Source: Pleurostoma richardsiae
Lineage: Eukaryota; Ascomycota; Sordariomycetes; Calosphaeriales; Pleurostomataceae
Assembly (NCBI GenBank): GCA_030052745.1
Contig: JANBVO010000007.1
Span: 186,001-250,000, forward strand
Reading direction: 5' to 3'
Length of the DNA stretch: 64,000 bases
The translations under genes and the position numbers were made by a program. Shown here one piece after another: positions 12,839-23,454 of this stretch. The notes below the pieces were generated by a model. It was not told where the DNA came from. It did no database searches and saw only the letters and a list, made by a program, of their open reading frames with translations. Numbering within the stretch: position 1 is the first letter of the stretch; each line of letters starts with the position of its first letter.

Positions 12839-13531
12839 ATGAAGTATGTACCTCGTAGCGATATACTCATGCTGACGCCAAACCCCGTTGTCCGAAAGAG
12901 CCTGTTGCTAAATGTCATCTTCAGTCAAAATCAGAGTCGCCAGCTTCGTGTTGTCGATAGAATCGAGGCCGACGGTCACAAGATCACGAAAGACCAAGTC
13001 GTTCATGCTTGGCATATCCCTCCAAATGGGACGAGCGAGTTTCCTCCGCCTCAGGGCCGCATAACGCGCCCGCAAAATATGTGGTTGGAACAGGGCAAGA
13101 GTGGTGTAAAAGGAGCAGGATACGCACACATTCAAGAGCGCCATGGTGCGGACTACGAGAGAGCCGGGATCCCTGCCAATCAGAAACCTCAGCGGTTGCC
13201 GCAATTGCTTGAAGCCTCAACCACCGTGGGAAGACATATTGGGTGGACTAGTAGGAAGGCCGGGCGGCCCGTCATGTCTACATATATGAAGGATGAGAAA
13301 CGTGTGCACAGAGATGGAGTGACCGTCGGTAGCAACGGATTTGTTGTTGGCATGAATCCAGTGAATGAGGGAAAGGTGTATCGCGGCCCTGGCGGTCCGA
13401 CGGAGGTGAGCGACCGAACCATGGAGAACTTGTACTATTATCCTCCAGATTGTCCTGAACGGAGGAGGACTCACGACCTCCCCGGAAATAATCGCCAGGT
13501 GCCACCCAGACACAGAACTGATGTCTGGTGA
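12839..13531 (+). CDS. protein with polymorphic-toxin-like RNase domain
   Basis: Uninterrupted 230 aa ORF from an ATG at 12839. The central part reads GYAHIQERHGADYERAGI near residues 95-112, then a helical LPQLLEASTTVGRHIG segment, GRPVMSTYMKD, and VTVGSNGFVVGMNP near 161-174. The order of an HIxxRH motif and a terminal GsNGFvVgxNP strand resembles the barnase/EndoU/colicin-like (BECR) RNase domains found at the ends of bacterial polymorphic toxins. This is family-level inference from memory. There is no signal peptide, membrane segment or neighbouring immunity-like gene that I can identify, and an upstream exon could exist. Ascomycetes are known to carry such domains after transfer from bacteria. 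It looks whole. Its role, whether competition, heterokaryon incompatibility or housekeeping, cannot be told. Confidence 0.55.
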   Translation: MKYVPRSDILMLTPNPVVRKSLLLNVIFSQNQSRQLRVVDRIEADGHKITKDQVVHAWHIPPNGTSEFPPPQGRITRPQNMWLEQGKSGVKGAGYAHIQERHGADYERAGIPANQKPQRLPQLLEASTTVGRHIGWTSRKAGRPVMSTYMKDEKRVHRDGVTVGSNGFVVGMNPVNEGKVYRGPGGPTEVSDRTMENLYYYPPDCPERRRTHDLPGNNRQVPPRHRTDVW

Positions 13532-14750
13532 CGAACGGTTTATATCGTCTTTGGAAGTTGACGCTGTCTTGTTTTGGGTAGGACGTCTGATATCTGTATT
13601 CCTGGGATATAGTGTTTCCTAAACCCGAATTAAGTCTGTCCCTTAAGAGCCGAAAGGGTTATTTTTCTGTGCAATTGCCTAGTTAACTTGAGTGGACCAT
13701 TGCTTAAGGTAATCTGGATGGAGCTGTGAAAGTTAGCAGGAATGGAGAGTTTAGCCCTGGGCGTGGCAACAGGGGGCTGATCATGATTTTCGCGTAGGTG
13801 TGGGCGCTCGAGATTGAAACAACGTAGAAGTCTTTTTTTTTTTACAAAAAGAAAAGATAACTGTTTATATATTTTTGTAGTATTATCACTGAAAGCCTCT
13901 TTCCTTTGATAAAGCAGTACTTTTCCAGCTATATTTCGCACGTATGTCAGTAGCCAACCCCCGGGCTGTTGAGAATTTAAAAGGGCAGAACAAGATGCGA
14001 GGGTTGTCCAGATGCTTCCGCAACCTAATATTTTGAAAGCGATACAGGAAGTTGAAGTAGAAGAAGATCTACAGGAAAAAGTTGATTGCCTTTACAGGTT
14101 GCATGGTTGAATATAGCCGATGTTGATGTATCCTTTCAACTACTTAGCCTAGCGAGAACGCAATGGTCGCGTATCGTCTCCATTATTACTTCCTGCAGAA
14201 AGCCATGAGACGCACTTCTCAATCCACTTATTAAAAATCGTTTCACGCGTGAGTCGAGGCGTTTCCTTGTCAGGAGTGAAGTAATCTGTTGGTATCCAGC
14301 AGTGTCACGAGAGTATAGAAAACAAGGGGAAGGCACAGTGTCAATTGAGGCCCATGATGACCTTTATAGGTCTACAACAACAATGGAGAAGATCAAGAAC
14401 ACCCTGTTCACGACCATACGTACGGTAGAGCATATCCCGTCATCTTCCGGCATCGAGTGCCCAAGAGTATTGCTGTAACGGATAATGTACCAACTCCTCA
14501 ATGCCACGTGTCGGTATACATCCTCAGTCAAAAGTCAGTAGCATCATTCAAGGATGCAAGGACCTCCCTTGGAAGTGGGATGGTATGATTCATTCTAGGG
14601 ATCCTTAGATGTCCTGTCATTCAGTTATTACAAATCGGAGTGCCATTTGTAGTCATGGAGCGGAAGATCAAAACATACCACAAACTTCACACCAGACAAC
14701 GACGGTCGTGGGGTAGGTTGATCCTCGTTTTCGGGTTCTGTCGACGTCTC
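13532..14750. other. AT-richer intergenic stretch
   Basis: About 1.2 kb between the toxin-like gene and a small gene. It is AT-richer than the surroundings, with poly-T/poly-A runs near 13833-13857. No ORF has supporting features. Confidence 0.5.
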
Positions 14751-14990
14751 TCAGGCCGTAATTTTCAGCTTCGCCTTGTCGCGAACGGCGCCCGGGGAGT
14801 AGGCTGACTCGTTAAGCTCAACCTCGGAGTGCAACCAGTGGGGGACGAAATGGACTGTAAGGTCCGTGTCGCGCGCATTCTCAAGTGACGGGAAGGTATG
14901 GCGGACAACGGCAAGAAGTTCCTCATACGAACCTGGCCGGGCAATCAAGCGACTGCGGGTCTCAAAGGAGATGGTTACCACGGGAGGCAT
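14751..14990 (-). CDS. small hypothetical protein, 79 aa
   Basis: Short ORF from an ATG at 14990. The order of a beta strand (VVTISFETRSRLI), a helix (SYEELLAVVRHTFP), a second strand (LTVHFVPHW) and a final strand (AKLKIT) is what one expects of a ubiquitin-like or PB1-like fold. That reading is inference from pattern alone. There is no signal peptide and no known motif. It is surrounded by non-coding DNA and could carry an undetected upstream exon. Confidence 0.45.
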   Translation of the reverse strand: MPPVVTISFETRSRLIARPGSYEELLAVVRHTFPSLENARDTDLTVHFVPHWLHSEVELNESAYSPGAVRDKAKLKITA

Positions 14991-15713
14991 GATGGATGAG
15001 GAATGGCAGATTTGCGATGATATCGACTTTTGGGAAAGGCAAGGTGACAAAAGTGAGGCGATCAAAGTACCTGCTGGAGAGAGCGCCGAAGGTCCAGGTG
15101 AGGCCGCGGCGAAAGAAGCAAGACGATTACTGATAGTTCGAGGCCTTAAATACCAACAAGGTCGTTTCTGAGCTGCCTGGATGGTTAAAAATACAAAATT
15201 TTGTTCTGGATATGCAGCATATAGGCAAGCTGAGACAAAGTGCCTAGGTACTTAAAGTTGGGCCTTGAGGCGACAAGTTTTCTGTTTCACGAAGTCTCAA
15301 TGAGAGGGAAGCGAGGCAATGATGGAGAGAACTTCGCCGAGGCCATTAGTGCATTCTTCCATTTCGTTCTCAAAAACAAAACTTGACAACCTGATAAATC
15401 CAATACTTCTACTCGTTTGAATATAAGGAATACCAAATAAGGTGAAGTAGAAAAGAGTATGGTAACAGTAGGGGCGCGTCAAGGAGATCGAAGGCGCCTG
15501 CGAGCGTGTGACGGATCGCTCTCATTCGTCAGATGCGGATTTTCCCGAGCTGTGCCGTACGAGGGTTCGCTTTCTACTCGAGACGTAATTTTACCCCTCT
15601 CTGGGTGTCGTTTTACGGAGTCCCTGACGACCATTATCCGAAAGCGGGCACCAACGTCCGTCTTCCTCCGGCTACAAGTGCCACGGACTGCAGGTCTTGG
15701 CGCACGAAGAAAG
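14991..15713. other. intergenic, nothing recognised
   Basis: About 720 nt forming a divergent promoter region between the small minus-strand gene and the 2EXR gene. No clear control element was seen. The reading frame of the 2EXR gene stays open upstream of its chosen ATG to 15459. Confidence 0.45.
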
Positions 15714-16871
15714 ATGGAGGACAAACGAAAGACAGGAAAGACAGAATCCTCAGAGTCTCTAATGGAGTTCGCCCTGTTCCCCAACCTACCTCTGGAACTG
15801 CGGCTCATGGTCTGGGAACGGGTCCCCCAGCCGAAGCGCATCATCGGCCTGGTGACCTGCTTCGACTGTTCCACGAGCATTGGGCGACGCCAGATCACCA
15901 TGAAGAAGAAACGAACGTGTATCAACCAGAACCACCCAGACTGGCGAGTGCGATACACTGTCCAGCCGCGGGACCAGGCCATCTTCCCACCACTGCATGC
16001 CTGCAGGGAATCGCGCCTTGTCTGGCTCCCTCACTATTTCCAGCCGACGCGCTACGTTAGCCTGGCGGACTGCGGGTACAGAGAGGCCCGTGAGGGTGGC
16101 CAGGACGCAGGTGGCCCGTCATATGACATACGGTTCGACGTACCCTTCATCAACTACGAGGCGGACATCTTCGCCATGCTGTATCCTCTGAGACAAGGCG
16201 ACTTCGATGTCGCTCACTCTGACTGGAGCTGGCCTTCCCTGTTTGGGTTCCTTGACCCTTTCGTGGGCCTCGATCGCAGTCTGATCCGGCAAGTCGCCCT
16301 ATCCGAGGACCTAGAGTCCCTGCCAATTTTCATGATGAAGCTCCTCCCTGATATCTTTCCCTCCTTGAGGGAAGTCACTGTCCTGGTTTTCGGTGCGCGC
16401 CTGAATGATCTTTCGCAAGGTACACTGGTCGAGATATTTCCTCCTGAGATCCAGAACCTCGACTGCACACTCCAGAACATTCCCGACAAACTGATAGTTG
16501 AGCGTAAACTGTTCAACGACAACCGGCTCTACCACCGCGTGTTCAATCCTCGACCTCAATTGCGGCCGTTACAGTGCTACTTGAGAATCTTGCGGGCCTG
16601 GCTATGGCACGCTCAACGTTGCGAAGCGGTGGATATCTGGAACCAAACCGACACTGGTGCAATAGCAGAGTTTGATGATTTCGCTCTGAGCCAAGATGGA
16701 CGCGTCCACTGCCCCTTGGTGATGATGGACGGCTGTGGACCGGCTGGACACACGTTCAGTGATGTCACTGACTGGGTACCTCCATTTGCCATAAACTGCA
16801 TTACGGTCTCCGAAAAGTCCAGGGATGGTGCCAGGGATGGTGCCAGGGATGGACTACTCATCCTCGATTAA
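15714..16871 (+). CDS. 2EXR domain protein
   Basis: Single-exon 385 aa protein. The start of the fold is the hallmark of the 2EXR family: FALFPNLPLELRLMVWE near residues 20-36, followed by PKRIIGL and, after a spacer, LHACRESRLVW at about 90-100. The family is greatly expanded in filamentous ascomycetes and has no established biochemical function. The ATG at 15714 gives a short charged leader before the domain; the frame is open further upstream, but that extension looks non-coding. The C-terminus carries a small DNA-encoded repeat, RDGARDGARDG, from a 12-bp tandem unit near 16820-16855. The protein is soluble with no targeting signal. Confidence 0.8.
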   Translation: MEDKRKTGKTESSESLMEFALFPNLPLELRLMVWERVPQPKRIIGLVTCFDCSTSIGRRQITMKKKRTCINQNHPDWRVRYTVQPRDQAIFPPLHACRESRLVWLPHYFQPTRYVSLADCGYREAREGGQDAGGPSYDIRFDVPFINYEADIFAMLYPLRQGDFDVAHSDWSWPSLFGFLDPFVGLDRSLIRQVALSEDLESLPIFMMKLLPDIFPSLREVTVLVFGARLNDLSQGTLVEIFPPEIQNLDCTLQNIPDKLIVERKLFNDNRLYHRVFNPRPQLRPLQCYLRILRAWLWHAQRCEAVDIWNQTDTGAIAEFDDFALSQDGRVHCPLVMMDGCGPAGHTFSDVTDWVPPFAINCITVSEKSRDGARDGARDGLLILD

Positions 16872-17946
16872 TAATAAGGCAAACCCGGAGGTTCACCGGG
16901 GGGCTAATCCCAGCATATGTAAGCCGCCCTAAACGTGAGTTGTTCTTTCTCCAACCTAACCATATCCATCCAGGTACTGCAGATCATATAGTAGTTGAGA
17001 TCGTGGAGGCTAAAGCAAGTGACCAGATAGACCTCTCACAGAAACAGAGTCGATTCATGCCATTATTGTCCCTAGTTGGCCATCTAAGAAGACAATACAC
17101 CTGAGTGGCCCAGTTACCTGACTTATTTATCCCAATTCAAATGAATTGACCTGGGAAGTGTACTATGAGACATGCTCCTCTAGCCTCCTTTCTGTCCCTT
17201 CCAGTGCTTTCAGCGCAGTTTATCTCTTTAATAGAGACCTGCCCTTCCAAGCAGGTCAATGAGCTCATAGTAGTCCTCACTTGCAACATTCTCATCGATC
17301 GCAGCCCAGCCCCTGCCACTTGGCGCTCTCTTCGGGAGTACCGCGAATAAATGGGAAGGCTAATGCTTGGAACAAGCCAAGCATCACGTTTCACACCACT
17401 GTCTGTTGAGATCCATATTGACAGGTACAGCGTGAGTTGGGAATATGTCTTTGACACTCCGGTTTCCAACTTGCTTTGGCAGTGCCGACTAACATTACTA
17501 ACTTTTGCAGGATGAGCCACGTTCAGGTGAAGCTACAGAGTTCTTTAATAGCTCATTGGAGGAGATGAAATTAATATGCTAAGAGAGCAGAAGGATGGAA
17601 GATTGGAAATGTTTGAGAGAAAACACTAAAGATAGGCGAGATGCTGGATAGATTATTGTGATGACAAGGGGTGTAATGATCTTTCTGAGCCTGGTAGAAT
17701 TCGTGTCTGCTTCGGTTAAGCGTGTGGTCGCTGCGAGAGTGTAGGGTCACAGCCAACTCTTACTCAAACCTAATTTAGTTGCGGTAGGCTATCATCTGGA
17801 CCACGTTGATTGCAAAGTCTAAACTGGAGTTTGTGTTCCCGTGTCTGAGTGAGATATATATCTAGGGCCATTCACCAACTTCTGAATGCCTTTCCACTAA
17901 TCTTCAGGAGATCAAGCCGCTATATTCTAATCCGAGTGCATTGCCA
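16872..17946. other. intergenic, nothing recognised
   Basis: About 1.1 kb between two plus-strand genes, holding the 2EXR 3' end and the F-box promoter. Short ORFs occur on both strands without supporting features. Confidence 0.5.
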
Positions 17947-19491
17947 ATGAGCAAAAGAGCCCCCGTATCTGTTTTCAAAAACTCGTACCTGATGATGAAT
18001 GCTACAGCGTCCTGGATCAAGTCTTCCTGGAGGTGGCCCAGTTCCTGGAAGAGCTCAGCAACTGAAGACAAGAAGATCGATGTTGTGGGTGACGCGCCAA
18101 CAATGACCACTCCCCTTCTAGCAGATATGGAGCTAGAGAAAGACCTTGACTACGACATCACTGACTCTCTAACTGGAAAAGTAACTCCTACGAAGAATGA
18201 TACAGACTCTCACCTTGTCATCTCTGCGACGAGGCATATCGAAATAGGTTACGCCTGCTTTGAGAACGAGATGGATCCACTCGTCGCAGCAGCCTACCAC
18301 AATATTAATCACAGCCCCCTTTGCCGGCTTCCCGACAGCATCCTACTTTACATTATGGAGCTGCTGGATGTGGTCAGCCTGTATCAACTCCGAGAGGTGT
18401 CCCGAGTCTTTCTGCAACTCTTCGGCAACGACCGCTTCGCCGCACACCACTGGGCCCCGGGGGCCGAGCTCTCATTTGGTGTGTGGACGGTCGGCGACAT
18501 CCTGGAAGATCCGGCACTGAGGGACGAGATGAGGCGACAGAGGGAGAAGAAAAGGTACTGCGAGACCTGCCTCACCCGGCGGCTGGAGAAGAGGTCGTCC
18601 GCGACCCTGTGGTGTTCAGAGTGCGAGACTGAGCATTCTGCTGACCTCTTCTCCGGGGCTCAGCGGGAGCTTCCGGATGATCTGCGGGTCTGTATCGGTC
18701 GGGAGGGCCACATACGGCTCTGCGAACACAAAATCATCACATGGCATGATGTACAGAAAGCCATGGATACCGATGGGTGGCACAAGGCAGAGATTCGATG
18801 CGACCAGGCTCACCACCAGGAGCATGCCGGCTTGTCGTCAACCGCACCGACGGCGAGGCTCTCTGCCGACTACCTAGAGCTGTCAGTCGGGGTCCACATC
18901 GCCACCCACCCGGCCCGCGAGGCCCGCAAACGGATCATGGCCAGCGATATCCGGCGTGGCCTCGAGGACGCTTCGCCCTGTCTGTGGTACCCAGAGGGAG
19001 AGGTCCCCAGCTACCTGTCCCCGATGTGTTGCTTCGACCCGAACACCTGCTTCTGTGTCGAGTACGCCGGCGCCGCACGCCTAGATTGGAAGCTCAGCCC
19101 GCTGAACCGCAAACACTCGTGGGGTCGGTGGTGCAGGCACAGCTCAGACAGGGAGAGGAGGCTCTCGCTAACTAGCGTGCCTCATGCGGAGGGGTCCATG
19201 GCCGGGCACAGGAGCTGCCTTTGGCACACGCTGTCGGTATTCACGGACGATTTTGCGACGAACTTCTTCACGATGGCCAGCCCGTGCTCCGAGGCGGCGC
19301 GGTGCCTCTTGGTGGCCAAGCACCGCACCATCGAGGTCAAGGGGCTCCGCCCGTCTGACGGTCGGTGGTACCGTGCTCTGGACCCTGCATCGTACAGACT
19401 CACGGATGACTGGGACAATTATGGGAGATCCTGGTGCGCACAACAGGGGTGTGCCAACTACTACAGGTTCCGACTCGACGAAGTACATTGA
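17947..19491 (+). CDS. F-box protein with cysteine pairs
   Basis: 514 aa from the ATG at 17947 (the codon just before is TTG). The F-box is at about residues 125-164: LCRLPDSILLYIMELLDVVS, then LYQLREVSRVFLQLF. F-box proteins recruit targets to SCF ubiquitin ligases through Skp1. Downstream, CETC at about 205-208 and CSEC at 223-226 form a likely zinc-binding pair-of-pairs before a long variable region rich in Trp, Cys and His. This layout recurs in a large F-box subfamily of filamentous fungi. The target is unknown. No intron is needed. The first 110 residues are low in conserved features, so the true start could lie further downstream. Confidence 0.75.
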   Translation: MSKRAPVSVFKNSYLMMNATASWIKSSWRWPSSWKSSATEDKKIDVVGDAPTMTTPLLADMELEKDLDYDITDSLTGKVTPTKNDTDSHLVISATRHIEIGYACFENEMDPLVAAAYHNINHSPLCRLPDSILLYIMELLDVVSLYQLREVSRVFLQLFGNDRFAAHHWAPGAELSFGVWTVGDILEDPALRDEMRRQREKKRYCETCLTRRLEKRSSATLWCSECETEHSADLFSGAQRELPDDLRVCIGREGHIRLCEHKIITWHDVQKAMDTDGWHKAEIRCDQAHHQEHAGLSSTAPTARLSADYLELSVGVHIATHPAREARKRIMASDIRRGLEDASPCLWYPEGEVPSYLSPMCCFDPNTCFCVEYAGAARLDWKLSPLNRKHSWGRWCRHSSDRERRLSLTSVPHAEGSMAGHRSCLWHTLSVFTDDFATNFFTMASPCSEAARCLLVAKHRTIEVKGLRPSDGRWYRALDPASYRLTDDWDNYGRSWCAQQGCANYYRFRLDEVH

Positions 19492-19700
19492 GGTCCCGGC
19501 CTAGGGACACATGAACGGGCCACTTGGTGAGAAAAGCATAAATGATTCGTTTGGTGGGGATAGTCGGCCTCTTCCTTCAGTAGCGGAAATTTCCCAGGCG
19601 TCAATTTCCAAGGATCCTTCTCGTCTTTTTTTTCTCAGCCTCCCAAAAGACACACGGCGCGGTTGATTCATCGGACTAGCAAGCAGGAAACAGTCAAAGC

Positions 19701-20360
19701 ATGGCTGAAAAGCTCGTATACAGCAACCCTCTGGACTCCGCCTCCGCGGTCGCCGACTGGGTCGCCGAAGGCCCCGTGCAAGCTTCGACCGCCGCCGACG
19801 GCGCGCTGGAGCTCTCCTCCTCAGGGGGCGACAACGGCCACTTCACCTTCTGGTGCCCCGAGGTCTTCGGCGACCGCGTCCGCGTGACCTGGGAGTTCTC
19901 CCCCGCCGCCGAGCCGGGGCTCGCCATGCTCTTCTTCGGCGCCGCCTCCGCCACCGGCGGGGGCATCTTCGACGAGGGCCTGGCGCCCCGGACCGGCGCC
20001 TACCCGCAGTACCACTCCGGCGACGTCCGCACGCTGCACGTGTCCTACTTCCGCCGCCGCTGGGAGGACGAGCGGGCCTTCCACACCTGCAACCTGCGCA
20101 AGTCCCCCGGGTTCCACCTGGTCGCCCAGGGGGCCGACCCGCTCCCGCCCGTGGCGGACGCCCGGGGCGCCTTCTACCGCGTCGAGGTCGTCAAGGACGG
20201 CCCGCGTGTGCGCTTCGCCGTCAACGACCTGCCGCTGTTCTCGTGGACCGACGACGGCGCCAGCACGGGGCCCGTTGTCGGCGGCGGGCGCATCGGGTTC
20301 CGCCAGATGGCCCCGCTCGTCGCCCGCTACCGGAACCTGAAGGTGTGGGAGCTGCCATGA
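19701..20360 (+). CDS. DUF1961 family protein
   Basis: Single-exon 219 aa protein, markedly GC-rich. It fits DUF1961, a beta-sandwich family with a concanavalin-like lectin/glucanase fold found in bacteria and fungi. Recognisable stretches are LELSSSGGDNGHFTFWCPE near residues 36-54, VRVTWEFSPAAEPGLAMLFF, GDVRTLHVSYFRRRW, RAFHTCNLRKSPGFHLVAQG, and a closing GGRIGFRQMAPLVARYRNLK. There is no signal peptide, so it is likely cytosolic. A carbohydrate-related role is suggested by the fold only. Lack of introns and the strong GC bias at third positions could mean transfer from bacteria, but high expression is an alternative. Confidence 0.8.
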   Translation: MAEKLVYSNPLDSASAVADWVAEGPVQASTAADGALELSSSGGDNGHFTFWCPEVFGDRVRVTWEFSPAAEPGLAMLFFGAASATGGGIFDEGLAPRTGAYPQYHSGDVRTLHVSYFRRRWEDERAFHTCNLRKSPGFHLVAQGADPLPPVADARGAFYRVEVVKDGPRVRFAVNDLPLFSWTDDGASTGPVVGGGRIGFRQMAPLVARYRNLKVWELP

Positions 20361-21167
20361 GCCGGCGAGGGAACATCGTCACTGCAGCAAGCGTTAGAGG
20401 AAGTATAGGCGACCTGTCGCCCGTGGCCTCTTCAGCCAAGGGAGTGTCCCCCTGGAGCATCGTCCGACGGAACGAGCTCCTTACGAGTACGAAGCGACGT
20501 GTCGCCACTATGAGCTCCTCGGGCTTACCCGTTGGGGCCATGCTTCCTGGTTTGAGGGGGAGAGTAGCTTCGCCCATCGACAGCCACTCGACGCGATAAC
20601 GACCTAGATGACCTGGACAACTGTCCACACGAGAGAATAGTGAATTAAACAATTACGCTATTGCAAGAAGTCCCGGCTGTTTCTCTCGGGGTATCAAACA
20701 GACGGCTGGACATGCTTGCTTTTGTATACATCATATGCGGATCCAAATGCGACCCTAGATCCTCCACGTCTTTCTCTCTCACCCTCGTGACCTCTCTATA
20801 TTCGTGCTCTGTCTCTCTGGTCCTCTGTTATAGCGAAGACAACGGCGTCGTCTTGGCCCGGGTCTGCCGGCATGTGGGCCTGGTAGCTCCGGAGGAAGAT
20901 ACGGGAAAGGATGCTCCGCGGAGGATAATTAAGAGATATAATCGACGGTCTCCTCTCATTAACTCGTGCCCGATGTCAGCACGGCCTAACGGAGACCAAC
21001 GAACCGACGCGAATGCGTGTTTCTCATAGAAGTGCGCCCTTCTTTCGTTGCCATTCGTCATGTAGTCGTTCCTTCTAGCAGCAATGACTGGAGGCGGGCC
21101 AGCCTTGAGGTCGTGTACCGTCTATGCCTTGGTATTACTCGCCGAAATCTTCAGGGTAAACGCCTTC
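20361..21167. other. intergenic between convergent genes
   Basis: About 800 nt between the DUF1961 gene and the convergent DUF2985 gene. It should hold both terminators. No conserved ORF was seen. Confidence 0.5.
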
Positions 21168-23454
21168 TCATTCCTCCTCAATATAGCCTCCCGGGAGATT
21201 TATCCTAGGCAGATCAAGGCTCTTCCCGACCCTGGTCGTGTCGAACTTCCCCACATGTTCCCTATCCTTCCTCGGGTCCTTCTCGTCGGCCGAGCTGCTC
21301 CTACCGTGGTGGTCCTCGCTCGACCTGTGCCCCCAGTCGTCGCTGAGCCGCCCGGGCAGGCTCCGCTGCCACTTCTCCCGCAGGCCCTCGCCGTCCTCGC
21401 TCTGGCGCGCCGCCCTCTCGGCCTGCTTCTTGTTGTGCTTCTGTACCTTGTGCATGGCCTGCTGCGTCAGCTCCTGCTTCAGCATGCGCTCGACGACGTC
21501 CTTCTTGCGCGTGCGCCGGTCGCCGATGGAGATGAGAACGCCCGCGGTGAGGTTGGCGGTGATGGAGCAGCAGAGGATGGACGTGGTAGCGGCGGCAGAG
21601 CGGTGGTGGTAGTCGGTACTCCACGTGGTGGTACCCAGCGCGATCTGCAGACAGCTATGCATGTCGAGTAGTACCACGATAATAATGAGAAGGCGCAGCG
21701 GGAAGGCGTGGTGCGTCTCAGTCTCGTGCGGCTTGTAGAAGGTGTGGGACTTTGCAAACTTGGTCTGGTGGTACACCAGGCGAGCTTGCTGCTTGGGCGG
21801 CAAGACCGGGACTTCATAGGGGCTCTTCTCTTCCTGGGCTGCTGCGTCCTGGCCCGCCTCAAGATCAGGTTCCTCGGAGCGGTCGCTTGCTGGATCCGAG
21901 GTGGGATCGGAAGTGCCAGGTTCTTCAGTCGGCAAGTCATTGTGATCTTTCAGCTTCGGCAGCAGGAGCTTCTTGCGGAGTTTCCAAGTCTTGCGGTCTG
22001 TGTGAAATGGTTAGCCTCTTCAGCTCGAGCGGACCACATCGCTGGGTTAGTCGGGCAAGCTTACGATAATGAGCGATGAAAATCATGTGGTAAGTATCGA
22101 CAGCACGGAACGGCGCCAGACCATCACCAACAATAGCAAACAAGGCGACAAGCACATTGTCGATGACATTAATGGCATATAACTGCCTGTCGCCGACGTA
22201 GATCCAACCGATCAGGAACAGCACCCAGGCGAGACCGAATAGCGTGATGAGCGTCGCGTAGAGGGTGACAAGAAATCCCAGCGGCCGGCGCACGTACTTG
22301 CCGAACGCCTTGAATTGCTGCTTAATCTTGGACCGCCGTGAGTGCAGCATGTGCCGCACGTAGTCGTTGAGCAGCTTGATGTCTTCTGGGCTCCAACCCT
22401 CGAGCGTGGCATCATTGGGGAGGACAGCGTATTGCGGTGCCGTGAGCACGGACGACATGCTGTGGACTCTTGTAGGCCGCGGCCGCCCCTCCTCCTCCTC
22501 CTCCTCCTCCTCCTCGCTGGACGAAGGCTGTGTCTCGCCCGTGGTCACCTCCTCCTGTGATGGCGGGTAGGCGCCGGGTGGGCGGGGTATCTGTGGTATT
22601 TCGGACAGGTCGTATGTCGGTCGTCGATTCACCCACCTGCCCAGCGATGGGACGAAGAGTGAGTTTTGAATGTTTGTGATGGATGATAACGTCGCGACCT
22701 CAGGATCTGTCGTGGCACAATTAGCAAGCTGTCTGGAGCGACACTGGGTGCGTGAGTGGGTCTACTCACCAACAACATCCAGCAAGTCCACAATCCTTGA
22801 ATCGTAGCAGTCATCGTCGGAATTGTCCTCCGGCGCAGGAGCTGCGACGGATTGGCGCCGTCGAGCAATCCCATTCAGGAAGGCCGCGCTGCCTCGCCGG
22901 AGGCTGCCGCGGCGGCTCCGAGTACTGCCAGGTGTGGGAGGGCGGAGACTGTCGTCCGGTTGTGGTACCTCAAGACGGGCCTGCGGTGGGAATGGCTGGA
23001 AGTCGGTCCTGTTGACTGCATGTGGTGAGGGCGACTCAGGGACGGGAGGCAGGGGCTTCATGGTGGCCGCCTGGTCGTGACCGCCGCCGCCGAGCCATGT
23101 CGGTCGCTGCGGCTCGGAGCTCGATCGCCGGCGGTTCGTCGTGGCATCGTCGCCATGTCTCTGCTGCTGCTGTGCTTCTAACTGGGTTGTGACGTGACCC
23201 AGAGCTGGTAGGTCGGGCTCAGCCGCGGGCCCAGGAGTGGTCGGCCGAAGGCGTCGAAGGCGGATGGCCGACTGCTGGCGGTCGAGGTGCGGGAACCTGA
23301 CATCGTAGGCGCGACTGTGCGGTAGCACAGTTGGTGGCGGCCGCTCGGTGGCCGGCGTGGTCGGCACGGTCGAGTTGCCAGTGGAGGAGGAGGGAATTGC
23401 ACTGCCGCGGCGGGTATCGAAGTACGGATTGGGGTCTGCACGGTTCGGATCCAT
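21168..23454 (-). CDS. DUF2985 integral membrane protein, 3 exons
   Basis: Exons 23454-22770, 22706-22065 and 21997-21168, with introns of 63 and 67 nt (GTGAGT and GTAAGC donors, CAG acceptors), encode 718 aa. The N-terminal third is disordered, rich in Pro, Ser and Arg. A poly-Glu tract precedes the membrane core. The core carries the DUF2985 signature: KAFGKYVRRPLGFLVTLYA, LFGLAWVLFLIGWIYVGDRQ, YAINVIDNVLVALFAIVGDG and APFRAVDTYHMIFIAHY. It ends across the second splice with HRKTWKLRKK. Two further hydrophobic helices lie in exon 3 (LLIIIVVLLDMHSCLQIAL and the segment after it), followed by a basic tail. The family is restricted to fungi and of unknown function; a channel- or transporter-like role is sometimes assumed but not shown. 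The ATG at 23454 gives a polar start. Confidence 0.85.

Noticed and set aside
19853-20599. Long Arg/Pro/Leu-rich plus-strand ORF over the DUF1961 gene
   Set aside because: It is an out-of-frame shadow of the very GC-rich DUF1961 gene; its repetitive basic composition is typical of frame shadows.
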